NCBI GenBank assembly: GCA_010015655.1
Contig: ML976729.1
Span: 294,359-358,358 of the forward strand
Direction: 5' to 3'
Source of the DNA: Bimuria novae-zelandiae CBS 107.79
Lineage: Eukaryota; Ascomycota; Dothideomycetes; Pleosporales; Didymosphaeriaceae
DNA: 64,000 nucleotides
How positions within the stretch are numbered: the stretch's first letter is position 1; each line of letters starts with the position of its first letter. Both the position numbers and the translations under genes were made by a program. A model generated the notes under the pieces. That model did not search any database. It worked only from the letters and a program-made list of their open reading frames with translations, and was not told where the DNA came from. This document shows positions 31,300 through 41,182 of this stretch, in pieces.

Positions 31300-34200
31300 T
31301 TCAGCTTTCCTCAATCTTCGGATGGCGGAGCTGTATATAAGTATTCCTTCGCTTAATTGGCTTGATCTTGACACTGCCAACACTTCTTGAAAAGAAGTAT
31401 TAAAATGTGCAGACGTTCGAAACCATGAAACCAAAACAAATGCTCACAATTTATTCATGTGCTCTGTCTCTACCCTTCCTTCGCGAAAGCTCGGATTCTC
31501 TTGAGGCTATCCTAGAGACCCAGGAGCCGCCTTAATGAGAGCAACGGTGGTGATGATCATCTTCTTTTAACAAGAACACCGCGAGGTATATATTCCATGT
31601 TTTTCACTTTAAATCTGGTTTTCCACACCCCCACGGCTGCTTTCTGGGAGATTGAAAAGGATCAAACAGCTGGTATGAGGGGAATAAAAGATGGACGGAG
31701 ACGGGCATGTAGCCTTCCTGTCCTTTTCCCCGAGCACGAATCGTAAATCAACACTCAATGAGACACCATGCGTTTCCATTCGGAACCATTTCATGCGGTG
31801 TATTCAGTGATGGTGATTAACACCGCCACCACTAGCATTCAACCATTGCTAAACGGTATAAATCTTATCAATTGTACTGCGATTTTCTTATTTCACAATC
31901 GAAAGATCACTTGCGAAGAGCCTAAGGACTACTAGGCTATAGCTACGGTGGCTAAAATTGAAGAAGTGTTCATTTTATGTGGCTCTGTCCGCTCGTATCG
32001 CCTTCACTTAATGTAAAGTGACCCTTTGAATCTGCCCAATCAATTCCATGGAACCGCGCTTTGATATGCACTTGGTGATGTTGATCAGAGTTTCCTACCC
32101 TTGTTCTTGTCCCACCATTGAAAGGTGTACATATTTCCCTGTTCGTTGCAACTTTCCCTCTTTACATTTCCACTACTCCCTTTGAGGATTATAATAGCAA
32201 CTATTTAGTCGCATGAGGACTAAAAAACTGGATTTGAGGGATGTCTGGCTGCCTCTCGGTGAAACAACTAGGAATCCATGGGAAGCAAAACTCAACGCTC
32301 ATTTTGCACGGGACATCTGCTGCTTCTTCCGCTCACACACTCTCTGCGTTCAAAACGCATGTAAATCAAATCTATGACAACTAAAACAAGCCGTGTCATT
32401 GACGATGTGGTATGCGTCTACTCCTTCCGCAGTTACAACGGCGTCACACTTCAAGACTCCCGCCACTCATTCCTATGGACATGCGCTTTGGTGAGCCCAG
32501 TCTAAGCGTATTCTCTAGTCAGAAAAAACCATGGATCCGTTAGCCTTGTAAAATAACGGCACGTATGAATTCACCTGCGTGGAGTGTACAGTCTACACAA
32601 TCCCACTTTCATGTCGCGGTGACTAAAATTTGTTGGACAGCCTCTCCATGAGGGACTAAAAATGGTATCACGGCGAGTAATGTGCCTCTGTCTTCTTCTC
32701 GCGCAAACGGGATACACTGTCGTTGCACCATCAAGATTCACGACAGTTAATCCAAAACACTGAGGTACAATCTTGGGGGATTCAAATGGGAAGAGCAAGG
32801 CCCTATGTGGTCTCTGACCTCTCCTTCGCGCAAATTGACATGCATGTATCGCCCGAAAGAGGTCTTGCAAAACAGTGTATACTGCGGCACGCTAGCTATG
32901 CATGTCCGAAGATGCGTCACACTGAATCATTCCTTGCGGCACCTCAGGGGATGCACAAGCAAATTCTTTTCGCGTTTGGGGATGACCTGGACATATTACC
33001 TCCCTCCACGCTGCCATATCGAATCTACACCTTCCGTCGGTCATTACAAGGCGACCAAAAATGGTTCATTTTGCATCTCATGGCGACTATAATTCAAGAG
33101 TGTCTGCGCAAATGTGGTCTTCCTTCTGTTTTTGCACGCAAGGGGTGATGATTCGTGCGAAAGTCTTTCCCTGGAAAGTGTTGTACGCTTAATGAAGATG
33201 CTGCTTAACACCATTACTCAACAAATCTTAGCAAATTGCAAGCAGAAGTACGCTTCAGGGCAAATCAGCCTCTCCACCCGGAGAAAATAATATAAATACC
33301 ACGCTCCTAAGTGCACCTTCCATCTTTCACTTCACCACTCTTCAAGTGTGACTAAAAGATCAAGACACTCCACGCATGTGACCAAAAAGCAAGCTTGCAA
33401 TACTCATATGCGGTCATGCTGGCATTGCCACAAGCGCTAGAAGACTATTTTGACATAACTTGCGTATCTATGATGATGATTATTGCCATCACCCACCTCT
33501 AATTTTCAAGCGAAAACGCACTTGAACTACATAAGATAGCGCGGCCGGTATTAATACCACTCTTCTTACCTAGATTTCTATTCTTCTCATTGCTTCCCAC
33601 ACTCCTCGCGAGGAGACTAGAACTCAGGCTTGGGGTCCTGTACGGGAACAAACAGCCGTAGCAGCGATCAATGCGGTCTTTGTTCTCCTCTTGATAAAAC
33701 ATACCATTCCATCGGGGAAGCTTCCTGCGCTGCAACGACGTGAACTTTGACTTTATGCGAGGGTCTAGATCAGGACTGTAATGCTGACGCTCACCAACAA
33801 TCCAACCTCGGCGTGACTTCAGCGCTGAAGGATACGCAGGCTGGTAATCGTAATTGAGACGACCGAGGTGGATAAATACCGCCCTTCTTACCGCAATCTT
33901 TCTTCGTCACAAAAAGTACCACTGTATGAAAGTGGACTAGAAAGCACGTAAACAGTAACTGTGGGGTCTAAAACTTCTGCAAGAAGCCTGTATGTAGTCC
34001 TTTTTCGCCTCCTCGTGCGCAAATATCGGTATGGCTTCCCTCTTCACGATCACGCTCGCGAGGCGGAACTAAACCCCTCTTAGCAGGTCTTAAAATGCAA
34101 GAAGTAGTGGATGATGTGGCCCCTGTCCGATTTCTGTTCCCGCAATATGGTATAGCGCTCTGGATTCGTGGGCCAGGATTGTGTAGAAGTGTTCAGGCAC

Positions 34201-36480
34201 CTATGTGGGCGAGTGATAGTAATCCACACCACCAACCCCCAAGCCAAAACCCTCTCACCGCCATTCCTTCCTTTAAAATATAAATACCCCTCTCCCTACC
34301 GCACTTTTCCTTCTCAACAGAACTAAAAATTTTACGTCCCACTTTATGGGTCTAAAAATGGCAGTGCGCCGCGACTATGTGGTTTCCGCCCGCCTCTTTC
34401 CATAGAGCAACTGACGAGGCCTAAAAGTAACACCTGAGCTTGTGTATTGGGTGTTCGCCGCTGGAATTTCGTGCATAAAGAACACTGTAGCACTACGGGA
34501 GACGTGAACTGAATTTACACAAGTGCACTGGGGACAGGGTTTGATGGTGATAAAGCTCACCATCACGCCATCCTTATAATAAACAAACAAAACGGTCGGA
34601 TACTCGCTGTCGTTCGGATGGGGCGCGATTATAAATACTCCTTCTCCTTGCAACAACTTCTACTCTTCACGCAACTGCCACTTCTTAGAGAGATGGTAAA
34701 AACAAACATACCACGAGTTCATAGGTCGAAAGAAATCCTTGGGAAGCATAGATTTGCTTTCAGCCTGCCTCTTTGCGTCAGAAACTAAAATGTTTGAAGC
34801 AAATAATTGATGAGGTCTAAAAGGCCCAACCAGGCACCATATGGTGCGGTCCCTCTCCGTTCTTTGTGAGAATGCTAGCGCGCTCAAGGTACATTGATTT
34901 GGAGCGTTATGTGTAAGCGTTTGGTAAAGGATTGATGATGATGCTCAACACCAAATAGCGCTGACGTAGATTGCGCAAATGTAAGACGGTATAGAGGTAT
35001 AAATACTCCTCTCCTGACCACAATTTCTTCTTCACAACACCACCTTTTAGAGACGTGGACCCAAAACAACTTACATACCTAATTATGGGTCTAAAAATGC
35101 ATTGGGAAAGATCCATCGGGTCTCTGTGCGGCTCTTTGCTCCCATGCTACCACTTGCTCAGAAGTAGACCAAATACAATAGAAGAGGAGCGAATGGGAAT
35201 AAACACATGCGTACAACCATTGATGCTTGCGCTCCTCTATTTGTGTCCTCTGCACTCTAAATACTTGAAGATGAGTAACATGCCACTGCTTGAGTAGATG
35301 ATAATGCTCAACGCTGAATCACCTTGCCAAGTAGTAGTATTGGTTTTACGTCCTATGTAACCTCCCAGGGGGTATGTAGACGTGCCCTGCACTTAGTAAG
35401 GGCCACTCATGCTAGTGCTACCGCTGCTATAGGAGCGGCCTCTCTTGCTGCTGTCCCTCTCCAGATAGGGGCGAATCACCTTGCCAAAAGAAGCCGGAGC
35501 GGGGTATATAACCAAGCTTTCTGGTCTAGACACCGTTCTTCACACGCTCTGTACTCTTTGTAGAGAGACCAAAAACCAACTCCTGAATGACTATAGAGAA
35601 TTAAAGAATATGTGGAAGCAACGTATGTGCCCGCTTCCGTGAAAGGCGAGCGGTAGCCGTGTAAAAACGCATAGACCAAAACATCATGAGTCTGGGTGTG
35701 GAAAGGACTCGATGGCGATGATGATGATGATGCTCACTCCCATCCTATTCTGCCACATTCAATAGAGCAGATAGCTCGAACGTGAGACGACGCTTTTATA
35801 TAAATACCCCTCTCCTCAGCCTCCTTCATGTTCTCTACACTTTACAACTCCACTGAAAGGTAGACTAAAATAACAGAAGGGACATCAAAATGGGAATAAA
35901 AGTAAAACAAGTATAGCCTATGTGTGCTGTGTGCTGTCTGCTTCCTCTGCGCTCTGGACGCTTGGCCGAAGGTTACACGCGCGTGCTGATGACGAGGGGT
36001 TGATGATGACGCTCACCACCATCTTACCCTCCCTCATAAATTAGAGCAAATAGCTCGAACGTGAGACGATGGAGAGGTATAATACTCCTCTCCTTATCCT
36101 CCTTCCTGTTCTACACTTTCCAACTCCCCTAAAAGGTGGTCTAAAATAATGCAAGGTAAAGGTCTATGGGCATAAAACAACTTATAAAATAACGAATGCG
36201 TGTCGTCCTCTATCTGCTTTATAAATGCTTAGACGTTAGTTTTAATGTGTGTGCTGTGGGTAAGCGGGTGAATACTAACGCTCACCACTATCTCACCCTC
36301 CCGCATAAGCTAAGAGCATATCGTGGAAGTAAGACGACACAGAGGTATAAAAACCCCTCCCTATATCCTCTTCCGTATTCTCTACACTTTCCCACCTCGC
36401 TAAACGTAGACTAAAATCCATGACACTACTAGCCTATAGGGACTAAAAGTGGTGTCGGTAATAGCTAATGTGCTCTCCTC
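31300..36480 (+). repeat. Diverged tandem array of TATA-box-bearing units
   Basis: Units of roughly 270-580 bp repeat the same order of motifs: GATGATGCTCACCACC; about 70-100 bp later a TATA box followed by pyrimidines (consensus TATAAATACYCCTCTCC); then a C/T-rich stretch containing ACACTTTCCAACTCC; then GACTAAAAT; then about 30 bp on GGGTCTAAAAATG; then AATGTGCTCTCTGTCTGCTC. TATA positions in the clearest units are 33291, 33871 (GATAAATACC), 34279, 34630, 34998, 35505, 35799, 36078 and 36346. Older copies are near 31337, 31857, 32127 and 32590. No protein frame is conserved between units. The right part (34.9-36.45 kb) is best preserved. The array could be promoter-like satellite, tandem small non-coding transcription units, or tandemly amplified LTR fragments. 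Confidence 0.8.
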
Positions 36481-37350
36481 TGTCTGCTCACTCCGCATCT
36501 AAAAACTTGGACAGATTTCTCATAGAGTTGTGTACAGGAAGTACTTAATGGCGATAGGGACCCTTACCACGCTCTTTAATACAGAGCCGTTAGGTAAATT
36601 ATTTAACGTCACGCAGAGGCATATGTGAACTTAAAGATTTTATAATTAATCACTATCTTGTATATTATCTTGTATATTATCCTTTTTATTTTAAATTTAT
36701 AAGATCTTAGAGCTAACTGTTATTAACTAATCTAATTTTTTTAATATTTTTTTATAAAAAAATTGGATTGCTATTTCTTTACTATTACTTCTACTTCTAC
36801 TACTAAATTTTATTTCTATATATACTTATTATATGCGGGTTTTTATTTTCCTAATCGCGGTAGCGCTTCAAAAACCGTGGCCAGACGTACTATGCGAACG
36901 TTCAGATTTCACACTTGATAATTATCACCATCGTACGGCCGTAAAGATACTCACTATGATAAACTGTGGCCACGTGACTTGACGTCAGAGGTGGTATACA
37001 TGGAAGGTGCTACCTGGTTGCACAGACTAGGGACTCAACAAAAGCTCTCGCCCACGCACTCTCTCCTCTCAGCAGACTCCTCACTCCACACACTCTCTCT
37101 TTTCCGCAGATAGCAATAGAGCTTGTTGTCCTCATATTCCTGCCTGCCTGCTCGTCTACATAAACTTTTACAATTTCTACCTAAGCTCAATCCCGAGATA
37201 TGCCCTACATTCCCACCACCAACTCACATATGCACGCACAAGCAAAAGCCCAAAACCAATCTATTAACCCCTCAACCCAAACACAAGAAGTCCTTACCTG
37301 CTTTATCCCACTCTCACCCATCTCCACACACCACCCAACGCCACGTATCG
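36481..37350. other. Intergenic with an AT-rich patch
   Basis: Positions 36630-36850 are strongly A/T-rich, with a direct repeat of CTTGTATATTAT, and are probably a RIP-decayed remnant. From 37020 a C/T-rich leader-like sequence runs toward the 3' end of the minus-strand gene. No gene was accepted. Confidence 0.45.
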
Positions 37351-39558
37351 CTAATACCTCAGCCCACTCCTCTCCCTATTCCGTCTAAGGAACCACGCCA
37401 CACCCCCCACCACCGCCGCGGTCAAAACCATCGTACACACCACAAACACCGCCAACGTCATCCCATCATTGTACTTCTTCCAATCAGCCTCCCTCTCAAC
37501 CATATCGGCCTCGATAGCCCTCACATAGCTGAACCAGGGATGCTGCTCAGCAAACAAGCGTGTATCGCCCACGCTCCTCTTTTCCACATCGAGCCCTTCG
37601 ACGGGCACGAACGGCTCCGCAGTGTTGACCTCCGCGGCAGCATCCAGCTCCTTGGGCAAAAGAAGGAGATGATTAGCGCGCAGCTTGCGCAGCAGCTTCG
37701 CATTCGGATTGATCGTCTGGTACTCGCTGAGGGAGATCTTAGCGACGTTAGAAGTGAGCTTGACGCCGTGTTCGGCCGGGCGGCCGGGCGCGTTGACGTC
37801 GCGCTTGTGTTGGCCGCCGTCCGGAACGTGGTCAGGGACACGCGCGTGACCGTTCTGGTTCCAGGGATGGTTCAATTTATCGACGAGCTGCATAATGGCT
37901 TCTTCTACGGAGAGCGGAGTAGCGGCAGCAGGCGAAGGGGGAGTCGGATCCGGGAAGGTGCCATCGAGGGCAAGGATGCCGGTTGGACCGCCTAAGTCTA
38001 TCCCAAAGGGGCGGCCAGCTGGGGCAGAAGATGACGAGGTGGTCGGTTTGCTTCCGGAGGACAGTTTCGACACTGATTTCGTGGGTTGACTTTCGAACGG
38101 CCAGCCACCTGGTGGCCTGCGGACCGTCGAGATGGCCTGGATCGGGATCGCAGGAGTGGGCATTTTAGGAGCACTCTTGGAGTGACTGGTAGCTTTAGCT
38201 GCCTGGAGGGTAGCAGTAATGTAAGACACAATTGGCAACGTGATGGAGCCAATTGGCACCGCTATACTAGATAAAGGTCCCAGAGAAATGGTGGTCTCAA
38301 TTGGAATCACAGTGGATCCAAGGGTTAGAGCTTTGGTTGTGAGAGCATTGGGTGCCGGGCTGGTAGCGGCTGCTGGGATGGTGACAGTCAGGTAAGACAC
38401 GATTGGCACCGTAGTGGAGCCAATTGGCACGACTATACTTGATGTGCCAACAGGAATGGTGGTCTCGATCGGAATCACAGTGGATCCAAGGGTCAGCTTG
38501 GAAGTCACGGTAGTTCCTGTTGGGACTGATGAGGAAGATAGATCTAGATCGGTCGAGCTCGCAGGCGCATCAGAGACCGGAGTGTCAGGTGTCAGTGTGA
38601 TAGTCGTCGTGATAGTCGTGCCGCCATCTTCCGGAGTAGCTGTTATTACAAACACTTCGCCTGCGGGAGCAGACGAAACAGCTGCAGAGGGCTTCCCTGG
38701 CACGCCGATAGTAGTCTTGACCGGTGGGACCGGCTGAGCTGTGGCGCTGACCACAATGAAGCTACTGGCCGCAGTGGGCTTAATCATAGGGCTGAAATTG
38801 GTTCTTGTCAGCACTGGGCACTGTGGGTAGGAACTGGTGGTGTAGATAGCGTACCTAGTAGATGAAACGACGTTAGAGGATGGAGCCGAGATGGGGGCGC
38901 TCGAAGATGGAGGAGGTAAAGGCCGCGGTGCCATCGCTTGAAGAAACTTCAGGATATCACCTGCGCGAACGTAGTCGTCTAGTTGCAGCGGCACATGGAT
39001 TTTTACTGGCTTGATTACACAGCGAAGAGCATCTCCCTCCAAACACTCATGCGTGATGACACGGATGGTCGAATCGGTTCCATCGCTTACCTCGTATACC
39101 TCAGCCAGAGGATCGTAAGGCAGATAGGGTGGAGTAAATTGCGAGGGAGTAGCGTCCTCATAAGTTGTAGGAGCAGCTTTCTGGAGAGATGGAGGAGCAG
39201 CATCCAGAGGGGGCAGAGAATCATCATCCAGAGGGAGCAGAGAATCATCCTGAGGTAGAGGAGCAGCTTCCTGAGGTAGAGGAGCAGCTTCCTGAGGAGG
39301 TGGAGCAGCAGCTTCCTGAGGAGGTGGAGCAGCAGCTTCTTGAGGAGGCAATTTAAGAGCTACAAATCCTTGGCCCACTATCATCAAAGTCAGTGAAGTT
39401 TGCTTAACGAAATTGAAGAATACATACTGTTGAACGATTGAGATACACGAAGTCTCCAAGAAGGAAGCTCTCCTAACGATGATCGAGGACAAGCGTCCTA
39501 CTGTCTTAAAAGCCAAAGTTCCACCGCAGCAACACCTTGTTGAGCGCTGTAGCGACAT
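37351..39558 (-). CDS. Ser/Thr/Pro-rich single-pass membrane protein, up to 735 aa
   Basis: One open frame runs from the ATG at 39558 to TAG at 37351. About residues 70-115 are tandem PPQEAAA/PLPQEAA repeats (DNA repeats near 39249-39350). Residues ~200-560 are Ser/Thr/Pro-rich and likely O-glycosylated, and include two ~50-residue copies beginning LTLGSTVIPIETTI. Near the C-terminus a hydrophobic helix (AVFVVCTMVLTAAVVGGVAWF) is followed by RRNRERSGLRY, giving a membrane anchor with a short cytosolic tail. Two KR sites (HKRDVNAPGR and EKRSVGDTR) could be Kex2 cleavage points. The first ~58 residues lack a clear signal peptide and contain a perfect GTATGT donor, so the true start is uncertain. 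A cell-surface or wall-associated role is inferred. Confidence 0.72.
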   Translation of the reverse strand: MSLQRSTRCCCGGTLAFKTVGRLSSIIVRRASFLETSCISIVQQYVFFNFVKQTSLTLMIVGQGFVALKLPPQEAAAPPPQEAAAPPPQEAAPLPQEAAPLPQDDSLLPLDDDSLPPLDAAPPSLQKAAPTTYEDATPSQFTPPYLPYDPLAEVYEVSDGTDSTIRVITHECLEGDALRCVIKPVKIHVPLQLDDYVRAGDILKFLQAMAPRPLPPPSSSAPISAPSSNVVSSTRYAIYTTSSYPQCPVLTRTNFSPMIKPTAASSFIVVSATAQPVPPVKTTIGVPGKPSAAVSSAPAGEVFVITATPEDGGTTITTTITLTPDTPVSDAPASSTDLDLSSSSVPTGTTVTSKLTLGSTVIPIETTIPVGTSSIVVPIGSTTVPIVSYLTVTIPAAATSPAPNALTTKALTLGSTVIPIETTISLGPLSSIAVPIGSITLPIVSYITATLQAAKATSHSKSAPKMPTPAIPIQAISTVRRPPGGWPFESQPTKSVSKLSSGSKPTTSSSSAPAGRPFGIDLGGPTGILALDGTFPDPTPPSPAAATPLSVEEAIMQLVDKLNHPWNQNGHARVPDHVPDGGQHKRDVNAPGRPAEHGVKLTSNVAKISLSEYQTINPNAKLLRKLRANHLLLLPKELDAAAEVNTAEPFVPVEGLDVEKRSVGDTRLFAEQHPWFSYVRAIEADMVEREADWKKYNDGMTLAVFVVCTMVLTAAVVGGVAWFLRRNRERSGLRY

Positions 39559-40672
39559 TGCTGAGCGAGCTAGGGCGGGGACAGTTGGTCACCCTCGGAG
39601 CTGGTAGGGTCTATCACTCCTAGTGAGTACTAGCCAACCAACGTGTGAACTCGATCGAGCTCTCTTCAGAATACTAGACCAAGCATTTGGGAGACTAGGA
39701 TGTCCCCTCTTAGCCCGGCTGTTCATGAAAGCAGCACCTCAGGGTTGGGGTAAAAAAATTGTACAATCGAAGGCCATCAAACGTGATGCTAAAGCCCTTA
39801 GATCACCACAGTCCCTCCGCATATGTTGAGCATGATGGAATACAGCGGTCGATGTGTAACACGGTACTCTAGAGCCCGTTAGCTGTTAGTCAACGCGCCT
39901 AGAATGAGACGAACCTTGCTGTCGTTAAGCGTTCCAGGTTCGGCAGCGGGTCGTCCCTTCAACGGAAATTAACCCAGCGTACCGCCTCCAATGTCTGCAA
40001 GGCACAGGCCCATGGATCGTGCCCGCTGTCAAACGCCCACGGTGCACGACCTGCATATTCAAAAGGTTCACTGCTAATACGCGGGGAGCCTCGTGTGGAG
40101 AAATGCCAAGTGCAGACCATGGGTCGCGAAGTAACCGTTGGCCTTGCGTCACCGGACCAGTCACAACATCTCGGAAAACTGATTTCAATAAATATTTAGA
40201 TTGACCATGCCGAAATGGTACCAATTGGTTCGTTAAATTCGTGAACACATGATGAGGCCACAAGGCCAACACGTCGTGATCTTTCACTTTTGTCATCAAC
40301 ATAGGATGGAAGATCGTGAATTTGCAGTCTGAAAGGAGATAGCCAACCCGAAAGATATGTCGTCGCTGAAACGCTGCAGTGCCGTCGCTATGCTAGCCTT
40401 GCGGAAAGTTCAATGAGAGGAGATGAGAAGTGGATCGAAGATGAAATGCCATGGTTCCATGTCGTGACTAAGTGGACATGAACCGAAACAGTGCTCGCGC
40501 TAAGTACAGACGGACACAGTTCAAGGAATTGAACGCTCGTAAAGTCGTAATGATCATATCGTGAAGAATGCAATTCGTAAATATCGTGGTATCGCTGAGC
40601 CTGAGCTCTTCAAGTCTTTTTTTGTTGTCATGATGGTATCGTTGCAAAAAGTCAGATATATGCATGTGGCGT
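39559..40672. other. Intergenic, no feature recognised
   Basis: This lies between two minus-strand genes and holds the promoter of the 735-aa frame. Short frames on both strands lack protein character. Confidence 0.45.
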
Positions 40673-41182
40673 CTAGCAGCGATAGCCTGCTTCGCGGAGA
40701 CAATAGGTGCATCGCTCGTACGCACGCACGGTACCACGGCCACACATGCAGTTGGAAATGGAGGACGTGGAGGACTTGCTGGACCTTCGACCGACCGACT
40801 CGTGATCCAGACCGTAATCAGAATTGCGGGGGCTGTTTCCGCCGCTTGAGCTGGAGCTGTCGAACTCGTTGGAAGAGACGGTGCCCCTACGGCCGGTACC
40901 AATGGCGACGGGGAGGCCTTGGACGACACCGCCCTGGCCGGGCCGCTGACCTGGATACATGCCGTCGTTCACGGAAAAGTTCCGGCAGATCATGTAGGCC
41001 CGTGTGGCAGCAGCGTTCTTAGCGAGCTCGTCCGTCTCGTACTCGACATCGGTAGAGTATTCCCTGTTGTTCACACGAACGGTGCAGCCGTAGCCCAGGC
41101 GGGTGCGATAGGTCTGGAAAAGTGGGTCCGGCCAGTGGCGGCGCTGGCAGAGGCCTATGGCAAAATCAGCACTGTGTATCAT
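40673..41182 (-). CDS. dsRNA-binding-motif-like protein with C-terminal Cys cluster
   Basis: The N-terminal half (WPDPLFQTYRTRLGYGCTVR, then REYSTD, then ELAKNAAATRAYMICRNFS) follows the alpha-beta-beta-beta-alpha layout of a double-stranded RNA-binding motif, including the closing AA..A helix. A Ser-rich linker (about residues 100-135) follows, and the protein ends CMCGRGTVRAYERCTYCLREAG, a CxC...CxxC cluster that may bind zinc. The first in-frame ATG is at 41182 (169 aa). An upstream exon is possible: the acceptor ..CCATAG at about 41161 would join in phase to a short exon ending GTATGG near 41404. Function is unknown. Basic, lysine-poor binding surfaces make RNA binding uncertain. Confidence 0.65.
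   Translation of the reverse strand: MIHSADFAIGLCQRRHWPDPLFQTYRTRLGYGCTVRVNNREYSTDVEYETDELAKNAAATRAYMICRNFSVNDGMYPGQRPGQGGVVQGLPVAIGTGRRGTVSSNEFDSSSSSGGNSPRNSDYGLDHESVGRRSSKSSTSSISNCMCGRGTVRAYERCTYCLREAGYRC

Noticed and set aside
33000..36480. tRNA, 5S or spliced-leader-type RNA gene array
   Set aside because: I found no internal pol III A/B boxes, no 3' T-runs and no conserved stem-loop core; the regular elements are TATA and pyrimidine motifs of pol II type.
37123..37995. 290-codon plus-strand frame rich in His/Pro/Arg
   Set aside because: Antisense to the 735-aa membrane protein; its composition mirrors the complement of that gene and its first part has no domain character.
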